Positions 36,590-49,117 are shown, numbered from the stretch's first letter. The stretch is 64,000 bases of DNA from Fischerella thermalis PCC 7521 (GCF_000317225.1 NZ_AJLL01000033.1:124001-188000); one strand, 5' to 3'. Translations and numbers: made by a program. Notes: generated by a model from the letters alone, not told the origin.

Positions 36590-38587
36590 ATGGATCTAGT
36601 TGATTGCCCGGAATGCCAATTAAGAAACTTAACTCAGCAGCTGCAAAAGGAAACAAGCAAGCGGAAGTTACTTGAGCAAAAGCTACGGACTTCTGAAGCT
36701 CAAATGCGTGCTGTCTTTGAGGCAATGACTGATGTAGTGCTGATCATTAATCTTCACAGCAACCAACTTGGAAGCATAAAAATTCTACCAACAAAACCCA
36801 ATCAAACACATACAGATGATACTGATGTGATTAGTCAGACGGTAGAACAATTTTTTCATGAACAGACCGCTCAGCTTTGGTTAGAAAAAGTCCGACAGGC
36901 TTTAGATTTACAGCAGACACTTTATTTTGATTACAATTTGTTTCGGCAGGGGCGTCAGGTTTGGTTTAGCGCTAGTATTTCCCCTATCTCAGACCAATCA
37001 GTACTTTGGGTAGCACGAGATATTAGCGATCGCAAGCAAGCTGAAATAGAATTGCAACATGCCAAAGAAGCAGCCGAAGCAGCTAACAAGGCTAAAAGCC
37101 AGTTTTTGGCAGCGATGAGTCATGAACTCCGCACCCCCCTCAACAGTATTTTAGGTTTTTCTCAAATCATGTATGACGATACTTCCTGCAACGGTGAAAA
37201 TCGGGAGTATCTCGACATTATTAACAGAAGTGGTCAACACTTGCTGCAATTAATTAACGATGTGCTAGAAATGTCCAAAATTGAAGCAGGTAAAATTAAG
37301 CTCAATGAAAAAAAATTAGATTTATATAGTCTGTTAGATAGCTTAGAAGATATGCTGCGCCCCAAAGCCGCAGCCAAAAAACTCACTCTCAATTTTGAGC
37401 GATCGCCATCAGTACCACAACACATAATTGCTGACGAAAGTAAACTGCGGCAAGTTTTATTGAACTTGTTGAGTAACGCCCTTAAATTCACTCAAGTAGG
37501 AAGCGTGACTCTACGTGTGAGAATGGGACAAGCAAGACAAACGAAAATTTCCAATCCTCAATTCTTAATTTTCGAGGTCGAAGATACAGGTTCTGGTATT
37601 GCTTCAGAAGAAACCAACAATTTATTTGAAGCTTTTGTCCAAACCGAAACAGGTAAGCGATCGCAAGAAGGTACAGGTTTAGGATTAGCAATTAGTCGTA
37701 AGTTTGTACAGTTAATGGGTGGAGATATTACTGTTAACAGCGTAGTCGGAAAAGGAAGTATATTTGCATTCGACATTCAGGTCAACTTAGCAGAGATGAC
37801 ACAGCTACCACAGTTGTCAAGTCAACGGGTTAAGTGTCTAGCACCAGACCAACCAATTTATCGTCTGTTAATTGTGGACGATAATCAAGACCATCGCCAA
37901 TGTCTCATCAAACTCTTAAAACCTTTGGGTTTTGAAATACAACAAGCAGAAAATGGCCAACAAGGTATAGCTATTTGGGAAAGTTGGTGTCCCCATATCA
38001 TATTTATGGATATGCAGATGCCAATTATGGATGGTTACGAAGCTACCAGGGAAATTAAAAGGAGGGAGCAATCTAGCTGGGGAGATAGGGAGAACCATCT
38101 CCCATCTCATACCAAAATTATCGCCCTCACGGCCTATGCTTTTGAGGAACAGCGCCAAGTAATGATAGCTGCTGGTTGTGATGACTTTATTAGCAAACCA
38201 TTTTCTGAAGAAGAAATTTTTGCCCAACTTACAAAACACTTAGGCGTACGCTACATTTACTTTGAACCAGGTATAGTTAACCAAAATAAGGATGTGAAAT
38301 CTGGAAGCTTAACTCCTGAAGACCTAGCAAAGATGCCAGATGCATGGATACAAAAACTACACACAGCAGCTAAAGAGTGCAATGATGAAAGTATTCTTCA
38401 GCTATTGGCTCAAATTCCCACACAATTTCCAAATTTAATTCAAGTCCTAACGCAACTCACTTATAATTTTCGCTTTGACGAGATTATCAAAGTAACTGAC
38501 TTATTAGTCAGGCAAAAAGTCGAACAACCATTGCATTTACTACAGAAATTACAAGATGTAGAGCGCCAAAAGGTAAAGGTAGAATGA
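36590..38587 (+). CDS. Hybrid histidine kinase (PAS-like, HisKA, HATPase, REC)
   Basis: 665 aa, soluble. An N-terminal CPEC motif and coiled coil (about 1-40), a PAS-like domain (about 40-150), HisKA (His in FLAAMSHELRTPLNSILGFS), HATPase (LRQVLLNLLSNALKFTQVG, VEDTGSGI, GTGLGLAIS), then REC (IVDDNQDHRQ, FMDMQMPIMDGYEATREI, IALTAYAF, FISKPF). The C-terminal 90 residues are helical and unassigned. In the REC domain, the loop after ATREIKRREQ contains WGDRENHLPS, encoded by an inverted repeat GGGAGAT/ATCTCCC (38080-38103), probably a repeat insertion. No partner gene is adjacent. Confidence 0.93.
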   Translation: MDLVDCPECQLRNLTQQLQKETSKRKLLEQKLRTSEAQMRAVFEAMTDVVLIINLHSNQLGSIKILPTKPNQTHTDDTDVISQTVEQFFHEQTAQLWLEKVRQALDLQQTLYFDYNLFRQGRQVWFSASISPISDQSVLWVARDISDRKQAEIELQHAKEAAEAANKAKSQFLAAMSHELRTPLNSILGFSQIMYDDTSCNGENREYLDIINRSGQHLLQLINDVLEMSKIEAGKIKLNEKKLDLYSLLDSLEDMLRPKAAAKKLTLNFERSPSVPQHIIADESKLRQVLLNLLSNALKFTQVGSVTLRVRMGQARQTKISNPQFLIFEVEDTGSGIASEETNNLFEAFVQTETGKRSQEGTGLGLAISRKFVQLMGGDITVNSVVGKGSIFAFDIQVNLAEMTQLPQLSSQRVKCLAPDQPIYRLLIVDDNQDHRQCLIKLLKPLGFEIQQAENGQQGIAIWESWCPHIIFMDMQMPIMDGYEATREIKRREQSSWGDRENHLPSHTKIIALTAYAFEEQRQVMIAAGCDDFISKPFSEEEIFAQLTKHLGVRYIYFEPGIVNQNKDVKSGSLTPEDLAKMPDAWIQKLHTAAKECNDESILQLLAQIPTQFPNLIQVLTQLTYNFRFDEIIKVTDLLVRQKVEQPLHLLQKLQDVERQKVKVE

Positions 38588-39088
38588 CTTTTTTATGAGC
38601 AGTACTACTATTAATTTATATAAATTATTTGTATTTTATTAACATTAGTTAGAAGTTATGTCTTAGTCATTAGTCAGTGCTTATTAGGCTTCTTCCATGA
38701 ATTGTTAAACCCCCTTAATTTCCCCCGGAAGAAGAAAATTTACTTACCTCCCCGATTTCGCTTAGAGTTAGGGTGGGGTAAAAATATTTGTACAAAAGGT
38801 CTATTATGCAATCAATAATCAAGAATAAATGAATAGCAATTAGTGATTAATGACAAAAAATAACTTTGATGATTGGTAGAAAGTTATTTTTATTTCTTGA
38901 ATAATTTTTGTCATCCGTTGAATTGAGGATCTATCCCTCTATATAGTGACTATTCAAAAATTTGTACTACCTTGAAAATAGGGATGTAGAAATAAATTTT
39001 TTGATGTTAAATGTAGATATTGCCAAACATTGGCTCAATATGGGTAAAACCCATTATATATAAAGGTAATATTGTTTGAGGAGTGAAT
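38588..39088. other. Intergenic, leader of the barrel-like protein
   Basis: About 500 bp. Around 38690-38780 a C-rich dispersed piece (CCCCCTTAATTTCCCCC ... TTAGGGTGGGGT) with GGAAGAAG/CTTCTTCC complementarity. The remainder is AT-rich promoter-like DNA. No gene seen. Confidence 0.4.
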
Positions 39089-39874
39089 GTGAATACGATT
39101 TTTTTTAATCAAAAACTTGTCGGTTTAGTTGGTATAGCAACTACCGCTGTTTTATTTGGTGGTTTGCCTACTGTTGCTCAGACTGCTGACTCTACTAGCT
39201 TGGAAGCAGAAGCCATAACTGCATCACCCGTTCCAGTAGAAAATTCAGTAGAAGTATCTAATTCTACTTCTACCCAGGAACAGTTCTATAATGTCGCTAC
39301 ACCAGAAACAGATAATCCTACATTTACACCGATTCCTGGCACGGTAGCAACATCATCCACAGGACTTACTACTGTTCAAGATCAACACTCAATTTCTCAA
39401 CCATCTACTGCTACTCAGGAAGTTGCACAATCAGACATTCTTCCAGGTCGAGCTACCCGTGGAGGATCTAGCTATATTGGTATAGCAGCAAACATTGGTC
39501 TGGCTGGTGGTGACTCCTCTTTAGGTGATGGTAACTTTATGGTGATCAGTAAGGTAGGACTATCAAGAAGCTTATCTGTTAGACCTTCAGTAGTCGTGGG
39601 TGACAACACCACAATTCTCGTCCCTGTCACCTACGATTTTTCCTTCCAACAGCTAGGAGATCCTTTCAGTGGACCTGTTGCGATCGCCCCTTACGTCGGT
39701 GCTGGTGCAGCGATTAACACAGGTGATGACTCTCAGTTTTCCTTCTTGTTATCTGGTGGTGTAGATTTCCCACTCAACAGTCAATTTACTGCGACAGCCG
39801 CTGTGAATGCAGCATTTTTTGATGACACTGACATCGGTTTGACACTCGGAGTTGGTTATAACTTCGGTCTGTAA
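39089..39874 (+). CDS. Exported beta-barrel-like outer-membrane protein
   Basis: 261 aa from GTG at 39089, chosen because GAGGAG (39078-39083) is five bases before it; the GTG two codons earlier overlaps this site. Signal peptide (KLVGLVGIATTAVLFGGLPT to VAQTAD). A Ser/Thr-rich linker (about 35-120) precedes a C-terminal barrel-like domain (about 125-261) with alternating strands (YIGIAANIGLAGGDSSLGDG; PVAIAPYVGAGAAINTG) and a C-terminus LTLGVGYNFGL that fits an outer-membrane signal. No closer family named. Confidence 0.75.
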   Translation: MNTIFFNQKLVGLVGIATTAVLFGGLPTVAQTADSTSLEAEAITASPVPVENSVEVSNSTSTQEQFYNVATPETDNPTFTPIPGTVATSSTGLTTVQDQHSISQPSTATQEVAQSDILPGRATRGGSSYIGIAANIGLAGGDSSLGDGNFMVISKVGLSRSLSVRPSVVVGDNTTILVPVTYDFSFQQLGDPFSGPVAIAPYVGAGAAINTGDDSQFSFLLSGGVDFPLNSQFTATAAVNAAFFDDTDIGLTLGVGYNFGL

Positions 39875-39936
39875 AAATGATGAATGATGAATTATGAATG
39901 CTGAAATTTTCATAATTCATCATTCATACCTAGTTC

Positions 39937-41265
39937 CTACTTTGGACTAACTTGCTCAACGGTCTTGATTTTGCCATCATCACCCACTGTCCAAACATCA
40001 TAGACACCAACCACATCGCCATTTTCGTCAATATCTACATTACCGCTAGCTCCTTGGTAATTGATATCTTTACCTTCTTTGAGTAATTTCAAACCTTCAC
40101 AAACATCAGTAACTTCCACACCAGGGCCATTGGCAACTTCACGGATTTTACTGGCAATACCAACCCCTGTGTTTTCCTTCGCTGCTTGGGCAGATAAAAC
40201 TAACAAAGCAGCTGCATCCCAACCGTGGGGAGTGTATGGTGCAGGTGGGGATTTTCTTTTTTCTTGCCAAAGTTTGGTGAAAGCTTCTAATCCTTTACCG
40301 TTAGAACCAGGAACTGTACCTATAGCTCCAGCAACGATGTATTTGCCATCAGGAGTTTTACCGACTCGCTCTGGAAATGTATCTGATTTTACACCATCAG
40401 TCAGCATTATCTGCACCCCTTGAGTTACACCTTGCTGGTATGCGGATTTGAGAAATAGGGCTCCAGTTTCTTCGTAAAATACGCCTAGTACTGCATCTGG
40501 CTTACCCGCAAAAGCTGCTTGTGCTTCGGTATCAAATGTCGTGGCTTTGGGGTCGTAGCGAACAGGGTTGCTTTTATTGACTACGGTTCCTCCTAATTTT
40601 TCAAATGCTTGTACAAAGGCTTTTTCAAAACCCACACCATAGTCATTATTAATCACGACAGTGGAAACTCTCTTAAAACCTTTTTGATTAGCAAGTTGAG
40701 CTAAAGCTTGAGCCTGGTAGGTATCTGGAGGTGCAGTACGCGCCCAAAAGTTTTTGTATTCACCTTTTGCTGCCTTTTCGGTAAATACAGGGCTGGTACT
40801 ACCAGGAGAAATGAGCATGACTTTATTTGGCACAGCTATGGAGATAGCAGCACTGGAGACACTACTAGCAAAGGAACCAACTACACCTGCAACTTTATCT
40901 AAGGTTGCCAGTTTAGTCATACCAGCAGCACCTGCTTTAGGGTCGGTTTGATCATCAACTTGCACTAGGGTTACGGGTTGTCCATTCACACCACCGCAAG
41001 CGTTTACAGTATTTACAAGCAAGGGAACAGACTCTACCATCTGCTGTCCGATCGCTGCTAAGTCACCTGTTGTTGGTAACAGCGAACCTATTTTTAACCC
41101 TTGAGTGCTGCTGGCGGCTGTAATTGTTGAACCTGCTGGGGTGCTAGTAGCTCCATCAGTGCTTGTGTTGGAGGTTGTGGTGGTGTTGCCATCACAAGCC
41201 GCTACTAAAAAGCCTGTTGTGAAGGTAGTTATAGCTAGAGCAAAAGCACTAATAGTTTTTTTCAT
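39937..41265 (-). CDS. ABC transporter substrate-binding lipoprotein, branched-chain amino acid type
   Basis: 442 aa from ATG at 41265; a GTG five codons upstream is the alternative. Lipobox GFLVAAC, then a Thr/Ser linker and a periplasmic-binding-protein type I domain (IGSLLPTTGDLAAIGQQMVE, VDDQTDPKAG, VVINNDYGVGFEKAFVQAFE, HGWDAAALLVLSAQAA). Members bind Leu/Ile/Val, neutral amino acids or urea. No permease or ATPase gene is adjacent, so it must work with components encoded elsewhere; ligand unknown. Confidence 0.9.
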   Translation of the reverse strand: MKKTISAFALAITTFTTGFLVAACDGNTTTTSNTSTDGATSTPAGSTITAASSTQGLKIGSLLPTTGDLAAIGQQMVESVPLLVNTVNACGGVNGQPVTLVQVDDQTDPKAGAAGMTKLATLDKVAGVVGSFASSVSSAAISIAVPNKVMLISPGSTSPVFTEKAAKGEYKNFWARTAPPDTYQAQALAQLANQKGFKRVSTVVINNDYGVGFEKAFVQAFEKLGGTVVNKSNPVRYDPKATTFDTEAQAAFAGKPDAVLGVFYEETGALFLKSAYQQGVTQGVQIMLTDGVKSDTFPERVGKTPDGKYIVAGAIGTVPGSNGKGLEAFTKLWQEKRKSPPAPYTPHGWDAAALLVLSAQAAKENTGVGIASKIREVANGPGVEVTDVCEGLKLLKEGKDINYQGASGNVDIDENGDVVGVYDVWTVGDDGKIKTVEQVSPK

Positions 41266-41445
41266 ATATTTAAATTCCACTCCTTATTTTGCTCAGTAGC
41301 TGAGTCATTAATACAGATGCAAACTTATTTTCTAATTGCAAGATAAGTTTAATCTGTAATCGCTCCGAAGCATAAATAATAGCATCTGCCAAAAGGAGTA
41401 TTTCTCTGGATATCTACAGACAGAGTTTGTCGTGTCCCTAATAAA

Positions 41446-41471
41446 TAGAGACGCGATGTATCGCGTCTCTA
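41446..41471. repeat. Palindrome TAGAGACGCGAT-GT-ATCGCGTCTCTA
   Basis: Twelve-base arms around GT, related to the 13822-13851 palindrome by the TAGAGACG end. It lies directly downstream of the tRNA gene and may double as its terminator or processing signal. Confidence 0.8.
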
Positions 41472-41479
41472 ATAAAAAA

Positions 41480-41571
41480 CGGAGAAGGAGGGATTCGAAC
41501 CCTCGGTACGGCCTTTCGATCCGTACAACAGATTAGCAATCTGCCGCTTTCGACCACTCAGCCACCTCTCC
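41480..41571 (-). tRNA. tRNA-Ser (anticodon GCU)
   Basis: Acceptor arms GGAGAGG / CTTCTCC with one G-U pair and discriminator G at 41480, D arm with TGGTCGAAAGC, anticodon stem-loop AGATTGCTAATCT giving GCU, long serine-type variable arm (TACGG/CCGTA), and T arm GAGGGTTCGAATCCCTC. CCA is not encoded. A T-run follows on the minus strand. Confidence 0.97.
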
Positions 41572-41629
41572 ACTATGTTGAACATAAATCTTAACAGATT
41601 ATTTTGGTAGAGTCAAGAGTCATTTTTAT

Positions 41630-41701
41630 CTTGTTGGTGGTTGATGGTTAGTTGTTGGTTGAACTACCAACAAACAACAAACAACAACCAACAACCAACA
41701 A
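41630..41701. repeat. Inverted TTGTTGGT/ACCAACAA fold-back downstream of crtB
   Basis: CTTGTTGG-type tract followed by complementary CCAACAAACAACAAAC tract, ends CTTGTTGG and CCAACAAG pairing exactly. It lies just past the crtB stop (41706) on the minus strand and would form a hairpin in that mRNA. Confidence 0.8.
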
Positions 41702-41705
41702 GTAA

Positions 41706-44061
<2,356 letters not shown>

Positions 44062-44248
44062 TTAACTTTACTGCTCTTCAATATTTCTTAAGGGTTTTGC
44101 CGTACTCATTATACTTTGCAAACCGTTACATTTGCAGAAGATGGTTGATGGTTGATTGTTGGTTGTTGGTTGTTAGTAGTTAGTGGTTAGTAGCTAGTGG
44201 TAATTCCTCTACCCCTCATACTCCTCATACTCCCCCCACCTCCCCACC

Positions 44249-45136
44249 TCATACAAACTCCCCCCTCGCAACCATAACCACTCGTCCTCCCACGTTCACG
44301 TCAATGGTTATACCTTTTTGCTCTGCTTGTAGCAAAATCAAAGAAGGTCTGTTTATTTCGTACCCCTGCTCAACTCGTAAATTAATTTCTGATTTGCCGA
44401 AATAAGAATATTGAACTAAATAACCAGCTAAACATCCATTAGCACTGCCAGTAGCAGGGTCTTCCGGTATGCCTAGATAATCACAGAACACTCGCACATT
44501 CAGATCATTCTCTTTTTTGTATGTTTCTGGGCAAAATACAAGGATACATTTAGCATCTATGGTGTTAATCAGTTCAAAATATTTGTCTCTATTAACCTGA
44601 ATTCGCTTTACAGATTCCAGAGTTTTCAGAGGAACAATAATAAAGGGAACCCCTGTAGAAACTGCTTGAATAGGAAAGCAATCATCTATCTCATCTGACT
44701 CTATTCTCAAAACTTCAGCTATTTTGTGTCTATCTAAGACTTGATGAAAAGTAGGCGCTTGTTGCTGCATCCATAGATATTTTTCAGAACCATTCTGATC
44801 CAAAAATTTTACTGGTATTTGCCCAACTTTTAAATTTAATAAAATTTCTTTAACTGAGCTTTTAATAATCTCTTTTTGGAGGATATATGCTGTGCCTAAA
44901 GTAGGATGGCCTGCAAAAGGAAGTTCTTGTTTTGGTGTAAATATTTTTACATTATAGCCCTCAGATACTGTCTGGGTTGAAGTCACAAATGTAGTCTCAG
45001 AATAGTTAATTTCTTTAGCTATTTGCTGCATTTGTTCTGTAGAAAGATTAGCTGCGTCGGGAAAAACAGCTAGTTGATTACCTGTATATTTTGCTTCAGC
45101 AAATACGTCAACAATGTAAAATTTAAGACTAATCAT
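44249..45136 (-). CDS. PhzF-family isomerase-like protein
   Basis: 295 aa. N-terminus FYIVDVFAEAKYTGNQLAVF, then EINYSETTFV (the catalytic Glu of PhzF is in this position), FAGHPTLGTAYIL and the second half with EDPATGSANGCLAGYLV, the two conserved glycine-rich motifs of the diaminopimelate-epimerase-like fold. Known members act in phenazine biosynthesis as isomerases; no other phenazine genes are here, so the substrate is unknown. Confidence 0.92.
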   Translation of the reverse strand: MISLKFYIVDVFAEAKYTGNQLAVFPDAANLSTEQMQQIAKEINYSETTFVTSTQTVSEGYNVKIFTPKQELPFAGHPTLGTAYILQKEIIKSSVKEILLNLKVGQIPVKFLDQNGSEKYLWMQQQAPTFHQVLDRHKIAEVLRIESDEIDDCFPIQAVSTGVPFIIVPLKTLESVKRIQVNRDKYFELINTIDAKCILVFCPETYKKENDLNVRVFCDYLGIPEDPATGSANGCLAGYLVQYSYFGKSEINLRVEQGYEINRPSLILLQAEQKGITIDVNVGGRVVMVARGEFV

Positions 45137-45355
45137 TTTTGGATTTTACGTATTTAGACTGGACTTTATGAGCAGATTTTTGCATATTTTGTAGATTTTA
45201 TTTGCCTGTCTTATAAAAAATTTAAATCGAAAAACCAGTATAGTTTGCTTTTCATATCTGAAAGTTTTATGAAACATAGATTTGCTTAATTAGCATTAAC
45301 AGTATAAGATGATCCCTGCTGGTAATCGCTCCTTTGGTGTGTATCTAAACAGATG

Positions 45356-45383
45356 TATATTCTTTTCCAAAGGAAAGAATATA
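45356..45383. promoter_or_regulatory. Hairpin in the 5' region of the RlpA gene
   Basis: Near-perfect arms TATATTCTTTTCC / GGAAAGAATATA with one extra T in the left arm, about 90 bp before the RlpA start. It lies in a 334-bp divergent spacer between the PhzF homologue and RlpA; the rest is AT-rich with no gene. Confidence 0.5.
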
Positions 45384-45470
45384 TGCACAAATAGTTGTTG
45401 AGAAACTTGGGAAAACATAAGTAATTTGCACCTGTAGAAAGGCGCACTATTCTGAACATTGACAATAACC

Positions 45471-46709
45471 ATGATATTGTTTGGACTACTTTGGGCTACA
45501 TCCTGGATTGGTTCATTTTTGTCACTGAATCAAAGCTTGCTACCAAGCATTGCATCAACAGTTGATTCGACAAAATTTGCTGCTAATTTAGGTAAATTGG
45601 TTAGTAAGTCTCATCCATTTTTTGTGCAGCCAAGGCAACCAGTAAAATTTTGGACTACGACGCTACTACCTACACGTTTTTTAAAGATAGACTGGGGAGA
45701 TAAAGCAGCAAAACCTACTCTAAATAAATCGTCAAATGCTTTGAAATTAAGGACTAAAAGCAACAAAAATCAATTTTGTCCTTCCCTCCAGGTAACTGAA
45801 ATTCGCCAGCCTTCTGTCAAAAGTGTCAGCAATTTATCAGCTGCTACATTTATAGAAGCAACTGCGACTCAACCAGCTTTTCTAGCAGATAAAATATTGC
45901 GATCGCTGCATAACTTTTTCCACTTTTCCACGCCTTTCGAGTCTTTGTTTAGTTCTTCATCAGGTTTACCGGTGGGTGTAGTGCATCGTGGCGAAAGTAA
46001 TTACGAAGTTTGGGTGAATAACCGCTTGATTGCAAATTTACCTAATAGGTTACAAGCAACTTTGATGCAACAACGCTTGAGACGATTGTTGCAATCACCC
46101 AATCTCAATGCATTGCAACTGCAACCAGCATTAGTAGATGGTGTACCAGCATTAATGGCAGGAAATCGCTATCTGTTTGGCATTAACAAACAAATTACTC
46201 AAAAAGCCAATCGTAGTGGCGAATTATTAGCAATTGAATGGACTAATAACCTACGTATGGCAATGAATGCACCGACATTATCACTCGTGGAAGGGCAATT
46301 AGAGATGTATGGTTTAAAGCCTTCCCAGAAAAAAATGTATGGTCTAGCTTCTTGGTATGGTCCATATTTTCATGGTCGCTTAACGGCAAATGGTGAAATA
46401 TTCAATCAAAATGAATTGACAGTTGCTCATAAATCTTTGCCTTTTAACACCTTCTTAAAAGTCACTAACTTGCAAACTGGCAAAGCGGTAATTGTGCGGG
46501 TAAATGACCGCGGTCCTTATATTCCCCCTCGAAGTCTAGATTTGTCACGAGTAGCAGCTCGTTGTATCAATAGTGAAGTTGCTGGAGTGGTACCCTATGA
46601 AGCAGTGATTATGCAACCAAGTGAAGTGAAAATGACTCTCAAAAATCTGAACCTAAGTCTGAAAAATCAGAAACCTAGTAAAAAGCTGGCAATTATCACC
46701 GATTTGTGA
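45471..46709 (+). CDS. RlpA-family septal ring lytic transglycosylase-like protein
   Basis: 412 aa from ATG at 45471 (a TTG 12 bp upstream is possible). A hydrophobic start ([19 protein letters not shown]) may be a signal anchor. The middle 250 residues are cyanobacteria-type variable region. The C-terminal DPBB domain (about 310-390) has [38 protein letters not shown] and [20 protein letters not shown], with the catalytic Asp in NDRGPY. RlpA proteins cut denuded glycan strands at division sites. It is followed 104 bp downstream by a GH3 hexosaminidase on the same strand, both acting on peptidoglycan. Confidence 0.88.
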   Translation: MILFGLLWATSWIGSFLSLNQSLLPSIASTVDSTKFAANLGKLVSKSHPFFVQPRQPVKFWTTTLLPTRFLKIDWGDKAAKPTLNKSSNALKLRTKSNKNQFCPSLQVTEIRQPSVKSVSNLSAATFIEATATQPAFLADKILRSLHNFFHFSTPFESLFSSSSGLPVGVVHRGESNYEVWVNNRLIANLPNRLQATLMQQRLRRLLQSPNLNALQLQPALVDGVPALMAGNRYLFGINKQITQKANRSGELLAIEWTNNLRMAMNAPTLSLVEGQLEMYGLKPSQKKMYGLASWYGPYFHGRLTANGEIFNQNELTVAHKSLPFNTFLKVTNLQTGKAVIVRVNDRGPYIPPRSLDLSRVAARCINSEVAGVVPYEAVIMQPSEVKMTLKNLNLSLKNQKPSKKLAIITDL

Positions 46710-46813
46710 GCAAGTTATCAACAAGCCGTGAACTAAAGTTCCGGCTAATAGCTCAAAACCGCTCATGCGGGTTAGAATTTGTGTTCCAGTCGGTTGAGCA
46801 CAAGGAACCCATC

Positions 46814-47902
46814 ATGGCAGTAGCGCAAGATATGCATCGCTTTGGACATCACCTCATCGTCGGTATTTCTGGTACTAAATTAAACGATGAAGATAAACGC
46901 ATACTGAGCGAGATAAAGCCAGCGGGGATTATCTTTTATGCTAAGAACTTTCGTTACGGTGTCCACTACGAAGAATGGCTGCAAATCTATCAGGATCTAG
47001 TTAATCAGATTCGGCAATATGCTGAACGTAACTCGATGTTAATCACCATCGATCATGAAGGTGGTACTGTCCATCGTCCATATTTACCAATAACTCGCTT
47101 TCCCCATGCTTTCTTGTTGCAGTCCCGGGCGCGTGAAGTCGCAAAAGCAGCAGGATTAGAATTGAAGTCATTGGGAATTAATATATCCTGGTCGCCTGTA
47201 GCAGATATTTTCTCTAATCCAGATAACCCAATTATCGGGCCTCGCGCTTTTGGTACTACTCCGGATACGGCTGCTGCTGGTGCGCGTGATTATTTTCTGG
47301 GACTGCGCGAAGTTGGGATTATTGGCTGTGCTAAGCACTTTCCTGGACATGGAGATACCAGCACAGATTCCCATCTGGAGTTACCAGTTCTGAATTTAAC
47401 TATAGAAGAATTACGAAATCGGGAACTTATACCTTTTAAAGCACTGATCGCCGAACAAGTGCCGATGATTATGACTGCTCATATTTTATTTCCACAGATA
47501 GATGCTGGTGTACCTGCGACACTTTCACAAACTATCTTAACGGGCATACTTAGGAAAGAACTTGGGTTTGCAGGGGTGATTGTATCTGATGACCTAGATA
47601 TGAAAGCAGTCTCAAGTATGTATGCTAAAAGTGGCACTGTAGCACAGACATTTAATGCTGGCTGTGATTTATTCATCGTTTCCCGCAATCTACCTTCATC
47701 ATCTGTGGAACGCACCTTTGCGATCGCTCAAGATTTTGTAAATTCTCTGAGTAACGGTAGCCTAGATGAACGCATTGTCGAAGCAGCAAAAATGCGAATT
47801 GATAGCTTAATCGCCATGACGCCGCAATACTCAGTTTCTGCCCTTGACCAAGATACACTCAAGCAACATGCAGAATTAGCGATCGCTTGTGCTTTTAGAT
47901 AG
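46814..47902 (+). CDS. Beta-N-acetylhexosaminidase (GH3, NagZ-like)
   Basis: 362 aa from ATG at 46814, with AAGGA eight bases upstream; the frame is open 108 bp further but without family similarity. GH3 motifs: ITIDHEGGTVHRPYLPITRF, KHFPGHGDTSTDSHLELP (general acid/base His-Asp of NagZ) and nucleophile Asp in VIVSDDLDMKAVSSMY. Removes terminal N-acetylglucosamine from muropeptides. No signal peptide: cytoplasmic recycling enzyme, like other NagZ. Confidence 0.92.
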   Translation: MAVAQDMHRFGHHLIVGISGTKLNDEDKRILSEIKPAGIIFYAKNFRYGVHYEEWLQIYQDLVNQIRQYAERNSMLITIDHEGGTVHRPYLPITRFPHAFLLQSRAREVAKAAGLELKSLGINISWSPVADIFSNPDNPIIGPRAFGTTPDTAAAGARDYFLGLREVGIIGCAKHFPGHGDTSTDSHLELPVLNLTIEELRNRELIPFKALIAEQVPMIMTAHILFPQIDAGVPATLSQTILTGILRKELGFAGVIVSDDLDMKAVSSMYAKSGTVAQTFNAGCDLFIVSRNLPSSSVERTFAIAQDFVNSLSNGSLDERIVEAAKMRIDSLIAMTPQYSVSALDQDTLKQHAELAIACAFR

Positions 47903-48287
47903 GGTTGTAACTAGATAAAGCGATCGCATTCCTAGCACTTTGGTAAAAAAGTAAAGTTTAGTTGCAGAATAATTTATTCTGATTGTAGGAGTGATAACTT
48001 ATTAATTGAAGCTAGAAAGCTTCCCTGGCAGATTTAACAGCCAATGTTCAATTTAGTTAAGAGGTAAAAAAGCTGTTTTATTCCAGTCTGTCTCGTCAGC
48101 TAACACCAACACCCAACTCGAACGCTGATATTTCCTCATAGTAGTAAATTGAGGGCAATGTGACTGTTTCTAAGCAAATTTCAGGCAGTACAACCCTAAA
48201 TTAAATGAACAAAGAGAGGAAGTTTCTCAGCGATTAGATGCTTGGGTGTTGTTGTTTTAAAAGGAACCGATATCTTTACTACCATAG
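47903..48287. other. Intergenic with gene debris
   Basis: No intact gene. A stretch at 48180-48260 reads FRQYNPKLNEQREEVSQRLD then AWVLLF and a stop: coding-like but unidentified and too short. It may belong to a dead insertion together with the TnpB remnant that follows. AT-rich otherwise. Confidence 0.35.
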
Positions 48288-48403
48288 AAACAAGTCGCCA
48301 TAGGGCATTGGGAGACTCTAAACGGACGTGGAGAGACTGTAAGACTACCTAGTAGCAAGTTTCTGTGAAGCGTCAAGGAATCCTCGCTCCTTTAGGACGA
48401 GGA
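48288..48403 (+). pseudogene. TnpB C-terminal tail and right-end hairpin of an IS200/IS605-type element
   Basis: Between two stops the frame reads KQVAIGHWETLNGRGETVRL then PSSKFL, which matches the variable tail of cyanobacterial TnpB proteins (..GHTETLNGRGE.VRL). It is followed by a hairpin TCCTCG/CGAGGA with loop CTCCTTTAGGA (48381-48403), the kind found at the right end of such elements. The rest of tnpB and any tnpA are missing, so it is a dead remnant. Confidence 0.65.
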
Positions 48404-48719
48404 GGTATGTCAAAAGTCTTTTCTCGGTAACTAAACGCTATGATGCGTGATTCTGCTCTTCGTTGAGAGAATTTAGTAGAGACGTAGCAATGCTACTACG
48501 TCTGGTCAATGATTTGGCATCGATCTACAAAAATGTATGCAAACATAATTCATGACCAAATTCAGCAACCTCCTCGTCCTCCTTATCTCCTGACAACCCA
48601 ATTTCTCAGACTTATAGTACCTAGCCCTGCGATGACAAACTAATAAGATTTGAGCAATTGGTTTTACAATCAGTCACACATCACGTTAAATTATTAATTA
48701 TGAACTAGAGAATGTTTTC

Positions 48720-49037
48720 ATGGCTTGGTTTTTTCTGTTTCTAGCAATTGCTTGTGAAATCTTTGCAACCACTTCTCTAAAATTTGCAGATGGCTTCTCA
48801 AAACCGATTTACTTAATGGGGTCAATAATTGGTTATCCTCTTGCATTTAGCTTTTTTGCATTCTCTCTGAAAACAATTGAAATTAGTGTGGGATATGCAG
48901 TCTGGTCTGGAATAGGAATTATTGGGACATCTATCTTGGGTGCAATTATCTTTCAGGAAAATATTAACCTAGCTAAAGTCTTATGTATTGGCTTAATTTT
49001 TGTAGGAGTAATTGGTTTAAATTTAATTAAATATTAG
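48720..49037 (+). CDS. Small multidrug resistance (SMR) family efflux protein
   Basis: 105 aa with four membrane segments. The essential Glu is in the first segment (LAIACEIFATTSLKFADGFS). Also typical are YAVWSGIGIIGTSILGAIIF and the last helix GLIFVGVIGLNLIKY. SMR proteins work as antiparallel dimers exporting cationic compounds or guanidinium with H+ exchange. Single gene here, so a homodimer is likely; substrate unknown. Confidence 0.93.
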   Translation: MAWFFLFLAIACEIFATTSLKFADGFSKPIYLMGSIIGYPLAFSFFAFSLKTIEISVGYAVWSGIGIIGTSILGAIIFQENINLAKVLCIGLIFVGVIGLNLIKY

Positions 49038-49117
49038 TAAATTTTTTATCATATTATCTAAGTGTTAATTAAAATAAAGCAGTCACAACTAATTCCTCTT
49101 TTCTTTGCCTGGATGAT

